DNA of 64,000 nt from positions 53,655-117,654 of the forward strand of contig JAFUGG010000018.1 of NCBI GenBank assembly GCA_017469525.1, given 5' to 3'. Of this stretch, positions 26,500 through 34,030 are shown piece by piece. The position numbers and the translations under genes are program-made. The notes under the pieces are model-generated. The model made no database searches and had not been told where the DNA came from. It worked only from the letters and a program-made list of their open reading frames with translations. The first letter of the stretch is position 1. Each line of letters opens with the position of its first letter. This DNA comes from Bacteroidaceae bacterium (GTDB taxonomy: Bacteria > Bacteroidota > Bacteroidia > Bacteroidales > Bacteroidaceae).

Positions 26500-27908
26500 C
26501 TCTTCTGATTTAAGGATTCAACAATAGGTTTCCTGAGCGAGCGCCATGCCGGGATGAGGGCTGCCATGAGGTTGAGCACGGCGCAGCAAAGGAAGCAGAC
26601 GAGGAAGAGCGTAGGCGTGAAGAACATGGCGGGGTCGAGGCTGAACTCGTAGCTTTTGATGTCTTCGCTTTGGAACAGCGTCAAGAACTCCCTCGTGTGG
26701 AGCGTCAGTCTGAAGAAAAGCCACGACAGCACCCAGCCCACGGCACCGCCTATGAGCGTCAGCACCAGGTTCTCGTTGATAACCTCGCGCAGCAGCCAGC
26801 GCCGCTTGGCACCGAAGGTCTTGCGGATGCCCATCTCTGCCCGTCGCGCTTCCATGCGGTTGCTGACGAGGCCGCTCAGGTTGATGGCAGGCAGCAGCAG
26901 GAAGAGCAGCATGAGCAAGGCAATCGGCATGAGGTTCATGGCCATGAGCGACGGGCTCTCCTTTCCTTCTGAGTTTCTGCCGAAGAAGTTGAGGAACCTG
27001 AAAAACTGACTGTTTGCCGTCACACGCCAGCTTATCTCTTCGCCAGCCTGACTGCTCGCCACGGCTTCGTACCTCCTCTGCAGCGGCTCCAGCTCGCGCA
27101 TGAAGTCCTGCTGCGAGAAGCCTTTCCGCAGGAGAATCATGACATCGAGGAAGCCTGCGTATGCATAGGTGCTCTGCCTGCCCAGGCCAAGATTGAGGGC
27201 TTCCTCAGTGTAGGGAAAATAGACGTCTGCCGCAGCGGTCATCATCATGTAGCTTACCGTCTTGACGACTCCCACGACGCGAAAGGCTTTGCCGCCCAGA
27301 AGAAGAGCCTCTCCCCCAGCCCCTCTCCCGTGGGAGAGGGGAGTGGGTTGCTGGTTTTGCCCCTCTCCTGCGGGAGAGGGGTTAGGGGTGAGGCCAAGGC
27401 CAAGGGTCTTTGCCAGCCTCTCCGTGATGACGCAGACGGGCTCGCCGTTCTGGAACTCCTGCCCGGAGAAGGGACGCCCGCTGAGGAACGTGAAGTCGTA
27501 GAGGCGGAAGAAGTCGGGATTGGTGGGAATGAAGGTGACAGGCATCTCGCGCTGCCTCTCCATGTCGCTGACCTTATTGCCTGTATATCTGTAGCCTGGC
27601 GTAAAGCCGACGACGGCCTCTACGCACTTCATCTTCCGGAAGCACGAGTCGATGGCTTCTGTGGAGAAGCCGTAGTAGTGCCACTCCCCTTCCTGCATCG
27701 ATGCCTTGCGGAAATGGTTGTTGAGGTAGAGCGTGCGGCTGCGGTTCGACTCGGGTGCGATGTCGCCGACTACGATGTGTACAAAGATGGCGACCACCAT
27801 AGCCGAGGCAATGGCAACGGCTGTGCCCGCAACGTAGATGGTGGAGAACAGCTTGTCGGCACGCACCAGTGCAATCGCATGACGCAAAAATAAGATGAAC
27901 TTACTCAT
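26496..27908 (-). CDS. FtsX/MacB-type ABC permease, A subunit of pair 2
   Basis: I start it at ATG 27908 (MSKFILFLRHAIALVRADKL). A longer open frame upstream runs antisense through the ATPase gene and is not real. The 470-residue protein has the FtsX layout, with an N-terminal helix (about 22-45), a periplasmic domain and three C-terminal helices (from about 320), the loop MEARRAEMGIRKTFGAKRRWLLR and the A-type C-terminus AWRSLRKPIVESLNQKR. It is about 40 residues longer than its A paralogue at 20675. The extra length is largely a double GC-rich palindromic insertion (LTPNPSPAGEG, then TPLSHGRGAGGEA) in the periplasmic domain. Confidence 0.88.
   Translation of the reverse strand: MSKFILFLRHAIALVRADKLFSTIYVAGTAVAIASAMVVAIFVHIVVGDIAPESNRSRTLYLNNHFRKASMQEGEWHYYGFSTEAIDSCFRKMKCVEAVVGFTPGYRYTGNKVSDMERQREMPVTFIPTNPDFFRLYDFTFLSGRPFSGQEFQNGEPVCVITERLAKTLGLGLTPNPSPAGEGQNQQPTPLSHGRGAGGEALLLGGKAFRVVGVVKTVSYMMMTAAADVYFPYTEEALNLGLGRQSTYAYAGFLDVMILLRKGFSQQDFMRELEPLQRRYEAVASSQAGEEISWRVTANSQFFRFLNFFGRNSEGKESPSLMAMNLMPIALLMLLFLLLPAINLSGLVSNRMEARRAEMGIRKTFGAKRRWLLREVINENLVLTLIGGAVGWVLSWLFFRLTLHTREFLTLFQSEDIKSYEFSLDPAMFFTPTLFLVCFLCCAVLNLMAALIPAWRSLRKPIVESLNQKR
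27305..27394. repeat. Two inverted GC-rich palindromic elements inside the permease gene of pair 2 (A)
   Basis: CCCCTCTCCCGTGGGAGAGG and CCCCTCTCCTGCGGGAGAGG stand in opposite orientation and encode about 30 extra periplasmic residues. Confidence 0.85.
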
Positions 27909-27921
27909 AGTCTTTCTTCTT

Positions 27922-28016
27922 TTTAACAACGGATTTAACGGATTTGACGGATTATTTATATAAAGCAATAGCATCAGTAGAGCCAATCCGTTCAATCCGT
28001 TTAATCCGTTGTTTAG
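27922..28016. repeat. 9-bp spacer repeat, unit AACGGATTT, with inverted partner
   Basis: Three units of AACGGATTT type (27926-27953) face three units of the inverse (CAATCCGTT type, 27984-28012). They form a long hairpin between the permease and ATPase genes. Confidence 0.75.
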
Positions 28017-28777
28017 AAAACTTGCCGTCCGTCCAGGAACTTGATGATGCGGCTGGTCTCGGCGGCTTGCTTCTCGTTGTGCGTCACCATGACGATGGTG
28101 CGGCCGTCCTCCTCGTTGAGGCGGTGGAGCAGCTCCATGATTTCGGCACCCATCTTGGAGTCGAGGTTGCCGGTGGGCTCGTCGGCAAGGAGTATCTCGG
28201 GATTGCCGATGACGGCGCGGGCGATGGCGACGCGCTGGCACTGTCCGCCGCTGAGCTGTGTGGGACGATGCTTCATGCGATGGCTCAGACCGACGCGGGC
28301 AATCATCTCCTTTGCCAGACGCAAGCGCTCGCTGCTGCGTACGCCACGGTAGATGAGGGGCAGCTGCACGTTGTCCAGCACGTTGAGTGTCGGGATGAGA
28401 TGGAAGCTCTGGAAGACGAAGCCAAGCGTTCGGTTGCGAATCTCGGCAAGGCGGTTGTCGTTCATGTGCGTGTCGATCATCTGTCCGCACAGCTCGATGG
28501 TGCCGCTCGTGGGTTCGTCCAGGAGGCCCATGATGTTGAGCAATGTCGACTTGCCGCAGCCGGAGGGTCCCATGATGCTCAAGAACTCGCCTTTATGCAC
28601 ATCGATGTTCACGTTCTCCAGAGCTTGTGTCTCCACTTCTTCGGTACGATAGATTTTGTTGATCTCTCTGAGACGGATTACAGCCTCACCCCCAGCCCCT
28701 CTCCCGTGGGAGAGGGGTGTAGATAGTGATTGACTCGTTGAATTCTGATTCGTTGTTACATTCTCGTTTGTTTTCAT
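28013..28777 (-). CDS. MacB/LolD-type ABC transporter ATPase
   Basis: I start it at ATG 28777 (MKTNENVTTNQNS). The 254-residue protein has Walker A GPSGCGKS (70-77), a Q-loop (Gln123), the signature LSGGQ (175-179), Walker B ILLADEP (195-201) and the switch histidine in MVTHNEK. The sequence around GLLDEPTSGTI is typical of MacB/LolD ATPases that drive FtsX-type permeases mechanically. It is the only ATPase of the operon, which encodes three permease pairs. Residues 20-32 (TPLSHGRGAGGEA) are a palindromic-element insertion just before the usual first strand (VIRLREINKIY). Confidence 0.93.
   Translation of the reverse strand: MKTNENVTTNQNSTSQSLSTPLSHGRGAGGEAVIRLREINKIYRTEEVETQALENVNIDVHKGEFLSIMGPSGCGKSTLLNIMGLLDEPTSGTIELCGQMIDTHMNDNRLAEIRNRTLGFVFQSFHLIPTLNVLDNVQLPLIYRGVRSSERLRLAKEMIARVGLSHRMKHRPTQLSGGQCQRVAIARAVIGNPEILLADEPTGNLDSKMGAEIMELLHRLNEEDGRTIVMVTHNEKQAAETSRIIKFLDGRQVF
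28681..28719. repeat. GC-rich palindromic element inside the ATPase gene
   Basis: AGCCTCACCCCCAGCCC followed by CTCTCCCGTGGGAGAG encodes TPLSHGRGAGGEA near the N-terminus. Confidence 0.85.
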
Positions 28778-28826
28778 ATTTGTAATAATTAAAATTATTA
28801 ATGTTACATGGTAATTCTCTTCCTTT

Positions 28827-28864
28827 CTCCCCTCTCCCACGGGAGAGGGGTCGGGGGTGAGGCT
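28827..28864. repeat. GC-rich palindromic element, intergenic
   Basis: CCCCTCTCCCACGGGAGAGG plus GGTGAGGCT lies between the permease at 28866 and the ATPase gene, touching the permease stop codon. Confidence 0.8.
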
Positions 28865-28865
28865 T

Positions 28866-30206
28866 CTATTCATCCCTCAGCGCGTCGGTGACTTTGGTGC
28901 CGACTATCTTCAGGGCAGGGATGGCTGTGCCGATGAGGACGGTACATAATATAATAATGTATACCACGGCGGACACGATGAGGAAGTGCGGCATGAAGTG
29001 GTCCACCCAGGTAAGGTCGGAGCGTGGCGGCATGTTCAGCTGCGAGGTGTACATCTTGAAACTTTCCAGTCCGTCTTGCACCTCGTATCCGCTGTAGGCA
29101 TAGTTGAAGTAGATGAAGCATCCGATGAGGACTGCGACGGTGGTCAGCAAGGCGCCTTCGGCAAGGAACGACAGCAGCAGTCGCACCTTCGTTGCTCCGA
29201 AGGCACGCCGCACGCCGCATTCCTCGGTCCGACGCTTGGCCTGCAGCCACACCGTACCAATGACGGCCAGACTCAGGTTCACGAGGAAGAAGAAGGCCAG
29301 GGCGAGGTTCATGTTCGTCTCCTGCGGCAGACCATCCTTCAGGTCGTCAGCCAGAAGTGAGTCCTCGTAGGGCATAATCTTGCTGATGCGCATGAAGGGT
29401 GTCTTCGCCAGAGCCATGACGTCGCCGGCATGTTCGTTTACATATCGCGCTGGCTTCACGCCTTTCTTGAGGCGAAGCACGAGGTATTTGGTATAGTAGT
29501 AGGCCTGGCTTGGGGTGTAGAGCGTGCTGCGGGTGGAGCCGAAGCGCTCATGCTGCACGTCCTCTACCACGCCGGCCACCGTCATGGGCTCCGGCGTGTT
29601 CTCTCCCTGACCTGGCTCCCTGATGCTCCGACCGACGACGCCTTCCGTCGTGCCGAAGATGGCTTTGGCTGCCGACTCGGAGAGCACCGCCTGCCGCGAC
29701 GTCCTTGTCAGCTCCGAAAGCTCTTCCGCCGAGGGGCTGCCCGGCAAGGTCCTGAGGCCGTAGGTCTCGAAGAAATGCCAGCCTTCGCAGAAGGTGACGC
29801 TGTAGATGCCTATCGTGTCATGCTCCAGGCAAATGAGCCGCTGTCTGCCGTATCTGTGTGAAATTGCCGAATAAGGGTTCTCGTAGCCATAGACATTCTC
29901 TATGTCGTCCGTGGCTTTCAGTTTCTCCGCGAGCCTCGGCAGGTATTCGTTCACACGCTCTATAGCATCGGAGGAGCTTGTGCCGTCGGTGTCGTATATC
30001 CGCGTCACCTCGGCCAGGACGAGGCGGTCGCTGTCGTAGCCCACCGGCTGGTTCATGTAGTAGAGGTTCACGACAGCCGGGTCCACGACGACCCAAGCGA
30101 CGACGGTTATCACGACGAGTTCGAGGAAGAGCCACACGGACCCTCTCCGGACCTCTCCTTCTATGGGGAGGAACTTCATGCACTGGGAATGTTCTCTTTT
30201 CTTCAT
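28866..30206 (-). CDS. FtsX/MacB-type ABC permease, B subunit of pair 1
   Basis: The 446-residue protein has an N-terminal helix (about 24-45), a periplasmic domain and C-terminal helices (from about 305), with the loop RRTEECGVRRAFGATKVRLLL and the end VTDALRDE. The last helix (VYIIILCTVLIGTAIPA) shares a 23-bp identical DNA stretch with its paralogue at 19386. Its N-terminus (KFLPIEGEVRRGS) may also derive from a palindromic element, but this is weaker than the other cases. It follows the A subunit by 170 bp; that spacer holds the TCTCACGTGTGAGA repeats. Confidence 0.85.
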   Translation of the reverse strand: MKKREHSQCMKFLPIEGEVRRGSVWLFLELVVITVVAWVVVDPAVVNLYYMNQPVGYDSDRLVLAEVTRIYDTDGTSSSDAIERVNEYLPRLAEKLKATDDIENVYGYENPYSAISHRYGRQRLICLEHDTIGIYSVTFCEGWHFFETYGLRTLPGSPSAEELSELTRTSRQAVLSESAAKAIFGTTEGVVGRSIREPGQGENTPEPMTVAGVVEDVQHERFGSTRSTLYTPSQAYYYTKYLVLRLKKGVKPARYVNEHAGDVMALAKTPFMRISKIMPYEDSLLADDLKDGLPQETNMNLALAFFFLVNLSLAVIGTVWLQAKRRTEECGVRRAFGATKVRLLLSFLAEGALLTTVAVLIGCFIYFNYAYSGYEVQDGLESFKMYTSQLNMPPRSDLTWVDHFMPHFLIVSAVVYIIILCTVLIGTAIPALKIVGTKVTDALRDE

Positions 30207-30286
30207 AGTTCTAATGGTTCTTTGTTATGTGTCTGTGAGGACGTGACAGAATAGAGTCTTGGCAAACGCTCCACGTCTGGTTGCTT

Positions 30287-30351
30287 TGTCTCACGTGTGA
30301 GAAAAAGCTGTCTCATGTGTGAGAAAAACTTGTCTCACGTGTGAGACAAAC
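30287..30351. repeat. TCTCACGTGTGAGA palindromes, three units
   Basis: Three units of TCTCACGTGTGAGA or TCTCATGTGTGAGA separated by short A-rich spacers lie between the A and B permease genes of pair 1. Same family as 23458. Confidence 0.8.
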
Positions 30352-30376
30352 AGACGACCTCAGGGGCATGGGCTGT

Positions 30377-31735
30377 TTACCTCTTTTCCATCATCGATTC
30401 AACAATAGGTTTCCTCAGACTGAGCCACGCTGGCAGCAGGGCAGATAGCAGATTGATGATGAGGATGGCAAGGAAGGCTCCGACGAAGAGCAACGGGGCG
30501 AAGAGCATCTCGCCCGTGACGATGGGCGACGAACCGACGGCGCTGCTGTCGAAGAACAAGCCCAGCAGGTCCGAGCGGAAAGCATAGATGCTGAGCCAGG
30601 CCACTACAAGACCGATGAGGCCGCCTATGCCGGTGAGCACAAGATTCTCCATGATGACCTGCCAGAGCAAGGCGGAGCGACGGGCGCCGAAGGTCTTGCG
30701 GACTGCCATCTCTGCAGTGCGTCGTTCCATCCTGCCTGCCACGATGCCGCACAGATTGAGCGCCGGCACGAAGAGCAGAATGAAGAGCAGGCCGGCGTAG
30801 TGCTTCACGACCTGCCAGGTGGACACTTCCTCGAGCAACGAACCATTGGAGCACTCGTTCCGCAAGGTGTGCATCGGGTGCGTCTCCATGGCATTTGTCA
30901 GCCGGACAGTCCTTGTTGCGCCTTCCTCCATCCAGCCGACGCGAATCGCTTCCGATTGCGTGAGCCGCGCCGCAATCTCGTCCAGTTCGCGCTTGAGGGC
31001 TTGCAGCTGCTTGCCGTCCTTTACCGTCAGCACGATGCCAAGCGAGCCGCAGTAGGGATTGTCGCTGTGTGCGGTCTGTCGAAGCGTATAGGGCTTGAAG
31101 ACCTGTATATGGCTGTCGGGCGTCAGACTGCTCGTGCCGCGCACCACACCCACGACGCGCACCGCCTCGCGGTTCTCGGTCTCCAACGTCCCCCCTACGG
31201 CACTTACGCCCCGACCGAAGTAACGCTCGGCAAAGTCATGGCTGACGACGCAGACCTTCTCGCGGTTCTCTACGTCCTGCTCCGTGAGCGGCCGGCCCTC
31301 GAGGAACTCATATTGGTAAATCTTGAAGAAGTCGGCGTTCGTGTAGTTGGTGATGGCCTCGATGTACTCCTCCTTTCCCTTCACGGCACATTCGCCATCG
31401 AAGTCCGAAATCCTCCCCGACCCTATCATCGCGAGCGTTGGGGCGCAGTACTCGTAGTTCCTCGATGGCAGGAGCCACTCCTCGAATGCCTTCTCGCTGA
31501 AGCAACAGCTTGTCGTGCCCATCGTCTTGCCGTCCTTCTCCATCTGAACCTCAATCATGTTCAGATAGACCGTTCTCTGTCGGTTCGGCTCGGGATAGAT
31601 GGGAGCGAGTTTGATGTAATAGACCACCGCCATCACCATTGTGAAGGCCAGGGCCAAGGCTGTTCCGGCGATGTGAATGCCGGAGAACAACTTCTCCTCA
31701 CGCATCATGGCGAGGGCTTGTCGGATGTAATTCAT
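30377..31735 (-). CDS. FtsX/MacB-type ABC permease, A subunit of pair 1 (first gene of the export operon)
   Basis: The 452-residue protein has an N-terminal helix (about 20-42, IHIAGTALALAFTMVMAVVYY), a periplasmic domain and three C-terminal helices (from about 305), with the loop MERRTAEMAVRKTFGARRSALLW and the A-type end AWLSLRKPIVESMMEKR. It is the first of nine co-directional genes. Upstream are a spacer repeat, the 181-bp dispersed repeat and a consensus sigma-54 promoter, which implies a leader of about 270 nt. Confidence 0.87.
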   Translation of the reverse strand: MNYIRQALAMMREEKLFSGIHIAGTALALAFTMVMAVVYYIKLAPIYPEPNRQRTVYLNMIEVQMEKDGKTMGTTSCCFSEKAFEEWLLPSRNYEYCAPTLAMIGSGRISDFDGECAVKGKEEYIEAITNYTNADFFKIYQYEFLEGRPLTEQDVENREKVCVVSHDFAERYFGRGVSAVGGTLETENREAVRVVGVVRGTSSLTPDSHIQVFKPYTLRQTAHSDNPYCGSLGIVLTVKDGKQLQALKRELDEIAARLTQSEAIRVGWMEEGATRTVRLTNAMETHPMHTLRNECSNGSLLEEVSTWQVVKHYAGLLFILLFVPALNLCGIVAGRMERRTAEMAVRKTFGARRSALLWQVIMENLVLTGIGGLIGLVVAWLSIYAFRSDLLGLFFDSSAVGSSPIVTGEMLFAPLLFVGAFLAILIINLLSALLPAWLSLRKPIVESMMEKR

Positions 31736-31736
31736 A

Positions 31737-31790
31737 GTCTTTTCTCCCTTTTCCGTTATTTCGTTATCACGTTATTTCGTTACCACGACA
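31737..31790. repeat. 8-bp spacer repeat, unit CGTTATTT
   Basis: CGTTATTT, CGTTATCA, CGTTATTT and CGTTACCA stand in tandem directly upstream of the first permease gene. A related array (CGTTATTA) is at 35253-35277. Confidence 0.7.
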
Positions 31791-31810
31791 TCGTGAGCAA
31801 AGCCCACAAG

Positions 31811-31991
31811 ACTGAAGTTTCTGAAGTTAAAGTGGAAGTTAAAATGGGAGTTAATTCGTTTCACTCATGGAAGTTATAAAAGGACAATACCATAGGCAGC
31901 CAGCATCCAAAGCTATCGTCCAGCCAACTTGTTGGCTTTACTTCCTGCGCGTAGCGCATAACTTCCTATTTAACTTCATCATATAACTCCC
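31811..31991. repeat. 181-bp dispersed repeat, copy 1
   Basis: This stretch matches 38187-38368 along its whole length, with scattered substitutions. It holds internal hairpins (AGCCAACTTGTTGGCT and TGCGCGTAGCGCA) and ends in sequences that can pair with its start (AAGTTAAA with TTTAACTT). It lies in the leader of the sigma-54 exporter transcript. Confidence 0.85.
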
Positions 31992-32017
31992 GAAATTTAG
32001 TTCACAATATTATATTA

Positions 32018-32032
32018 GCAATAACTGTGCCA
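32018..32032 (-). promoter_or_regulatory. Sigma-54 promoter (-24/-12) of the export operon
   Basis: On the minus strand the sequence is TGGCACAGTTATTGC, which matches the sigma-54 consensus TGGCAC-N5-TTGC exactly. It points at the permease gene at 31735, and a sigma-54 activator gene lies at the other end of the same operon. Confidence 0.85.
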
Positions 32033-32073
32033 AACGCATAACCTTCTGATACTTAGCAGTGCATAAAAAGAAA

Positions 32074-32114
32074 GTGTCCGTTTCCGGACACTCTCTGCTG
32101 TTCGGAAACGGACA
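32074..32114. promoter_or_regulatory. Two 16-bp dyads: candidate activator sites (one could double as the suf terminator)
   Basis: TGTCCGTTTCCGGACA (32075-32090) and TGTTCGGAAACGGACA (32099-32114) are dyads of the form TGTCCG-N4-CGGACA, 24 bp apart centre to centre. They lie about 75-100 bp upstream of the expected sigma-54 transcription start, where NtrC-type activators usually bind. On the minus strand the first dyad has a GAAA loop and is followed by TTTCTTTTT, so it may also terminate the suf operon. Confidence 0.65.
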
Positions 32115-32140
32115 CCCTGGATAGTCTCTGACGATGTGTA

Positions 32141-33370
32141 TCAGAACATCTGGCTGACGCGCCGTATGCCTTCGACGAGTGCATCGACGTCTTCCCTTGT
32201 GTTGTAAAGCGCAAAGCTGGCGCGGCAGGTGCCTTCTATGCCGAGGCGACGCATGAGGGGCTCGGCACAATGATGCCCGGTGCGGACGGCGATGCCGAGG
32301 CGGTCGAGCAGCGTCCCCATGTCGAGGTGGTGGATGTTGGCCACTTGGAAAGAGACGACGGCATCGCGCTCCTCAGCGCCTGGACCGTAAATCTTCATGC
32401 CTTCCACCTCCATGAGTCGCCGCATGGCGTAGGCCGTGAGGTCGCGTTCGTGCGCCTCGATGGCATCGAAGCCTATGCCTGTCACGTAGTCGAGGGCGCG
32501 GGCAAGACCGGTGGAGGCCACGTAGTCGGGCGTACCTGCCTCGAACTTATAGGGAAGGTCATTGAATGTTGTCCTCTCAAAGCTGACGGTCTTTATCATC
32601 TCCCCACCGCCCATGTACGGCGGCAAGCGGTCCAGCCACTCCTCCTTGCCGTAGAGCACGCCGATGCCCGTCGGGCCGTATATCTTGTGACCGCTGAAGG
32701 CAAAGAAGTCACAACCCAGCTCCTGCACGTCGACCTTCATGTGGGGTGTGCTCTGGGCACCGTCGATGAGGACCGGCACGCCGTGCTCGTGGCTGATGCG
32801 AACAATGTCGCGGACGGGATTGACCGTGCCCAATACGTTGCTCACATACGTCAGGCTGACAATCTTCGTGCGGTCGTTGAAGAGTTTCTCGAACTCATCC
32901 ATGCAGAGAAGTCCGTCGTCCGTGATGGGACAGACACGGAGCCTGATGCCCAGCCGCTGCTCTGCGAGCTGCCACGAGACGATGTTGCTGTGGTGCTCCA
33001 TCTCGCTGATGATGACCTCGTCGCCTTCCTTCATGAACGCCTCCCCGAAGCACGAAGCCACGAGGTTAATGCTCTCCGTCGTGCCGCGGGTGAAGACAAT
33101 CTCACTTGTGCTGCGGGCACCGAGGAAACGTCGCACGGTCTCGCGGGACGCTTCGTGCAGGTCGGTGGCCTGCTGCGAGAGGAAGTGTACGCCGCGATGC
33201 ACGTTGGCGTTCACGTTGTAGTACTCCTCCGTCATGGCCTCGACCACGCTCCGCGGCTTCTGCGTCGTGGCGGCATTGTCCAGATAGACCAGCGGATACT
33301 TCCCATAGATGACCTTCTGGAGGATGGGGAAATCGGCGCGAATGGCTGCTATGTTGAGTGTTTCAGTCAT
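32141..33370 (-). CDS. sufS: SufS-type cysteine desulfurase
   Basis: The 409-residue PLP enzyme shows the class II desulfurase motifs: DNAATTQKP near the start, a pyridoxal-lysine site (FSGHKIYGPTGIGVLYG) and the catalytic-cysteine loop TGHHCAEPL near 370, which is short as in SufS. It removes sulfur from cysteine for Fe-S cluster assembly on SufBCD. It is the last gene of the operon, 8 bp after the LolA-like gene. No sufE or sufU lies nearby. Confidence 0.95.
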   Translation of the reverse strand: MTETLNIAAIRADFPILQKVIYGKYPLVYLDNAATTQKPRSVVEAMTEEYYNVNANVHRGVHFLSQQATDLHEASRETVRRFLGARSTSEIVFTRGTTESINLVASCFGEAFMKEGDEVIISEMEHHSNIVSWQLAEQRLGIRLRVCPITDDGLLCMDEFEKLFNDRTKIVSLTYVSNVLGTVNPVRDIVRISHEHGVPVLIDGAQSTPHMKVDVQELGCDFFAFSGHKIYGPTGIGVLYGKEEWLDRLPPYMGGGEMIKTVSFERTTFNDLPYKFEAGTPDYVASTGLARALDYVTGIGFDAIEAHERDLTAYAMRRLMEVEGMKIYGPGAEERDAVVSFQVANIHHLDMGTLLDRLGIAVRTGHHCAEPLMRRLGIEGTCRASFALYNTREDVDALVEGIRRVSQMF

Positions 33371-33378
33371 AGAGCTGT

Positions 33379-34011
33379 TTATTTCTTGACAATCTTGACA
33401 TTGGGATATTTCGACGTGTCGAGCACAAAGACATTGTCCGGCACGCCTTTCTTGATGCTGACTATCGTGAATGTCAGCTTCTTCAAGCCCGACCCCATCG
33501 TCATCTCCATGGGGCGGCAGTCGCTCCGCCGTGCCGTCAGCACCATCTTGCTGGGGTTCTCCTTGTCCTTCGGCTCAGTGAGAGTTATCTCGTAGGCATT
33601 GTCCGTCGTCTTCATCTTTGCTTTCTTGTACTCCGACACGAGTTTCATGTCGACGCTGTTGTCGTTCTTCTTGAGCTTGTCCGCCTTTTCGATGGTGAGC
33701 GTTCCCTCTGCCGGGTTGTACGTCCATGTCTGCTTCCCGTCGCAACCCATCTGCATCTCGAAGGTCTTGCCCAACATCGACATGCTCATCGACACGAGTG
33801 CCTTGTCGCCTTTCGTACGGCTTCTGGTAGCCACCTTCGCTGTCATGACCTTTCCCGTCATGTTGACGTCGATACCTTCCTTATCGTCGAACCACTCTTC
33901 CACCTTGTCCAGGATGGGTTTCACGTCGGCAGGGATTTGCGCACGCAGCGGCATGACGGAGGCCACGAGGCACAACGTCAGGGCCAATCGGATTCTCTTG
34001 ATGCTTCTCAT
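33379..34011 (-). CDS. LolA-like outer-membrane lipoprotein carrier protein
   Basis: The 210-residue protein has a signal peptide (1-24, ending PLRAQ) and a LolA-like open beta-barrel pattern (MTGKVMTAKVATRSRTKGDKALVSMSM split over strands, then KQTWTYNPAEGTLTIEKADK and TLTEPKDKENPSKMVLTARR). It would act in the periplasm and bind acyl chains of lipoproteins or another lipid. It sits between sufD and sufS, 19 bp after the first and 8 bp before the second, so it is co-transcribed with cytoplasmic Fe-S assembly genes. That placement has no obvious functional logic. Confidence 0.7.
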   Translation of the reverse strand: MRSIKRIRLALTLCLVASVMPLRAQIPADVKPILDKVEEWFDDKEGIDVNMTGKVMTAKVATRSRTKGDKALVSMSMSMLGKTFEMQMGCDGKQTWTYNPAEGTLTIEKADKLKKNDNSVDMKLVSEYKKAKMKTTDNAYEITLTEPKDKENPSKMVLTARRSDCRPMEMTMGSGLKKLTFTIVSIKKGVPDNVFVLDTSKYPNVKIVKK

Positions 34012-34030
34012 TGTCGTGTGTTATATGTCG

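Noticed and set aside
27909..28490. N-terminal extension of the permease at 26496
   Set aside because: The extension runs antisense through the ATPase gene. The membrane-protein start MSKFILFLRH at 27908 fits the family.
28778..28873. N-terminal extension of the ATPase
   Set aside because: It is encoded by an intergenic palindromic element and low-complexity sequence; ATG 28777 is a better start.
32075..32090. Reading the dyad only as a suf terminator
   Set aside because: A second copy without a T tract lies 24 bp away, and both sit at activator distance from a consensus sigma-54 promoter, so a binding role is at least as likely.
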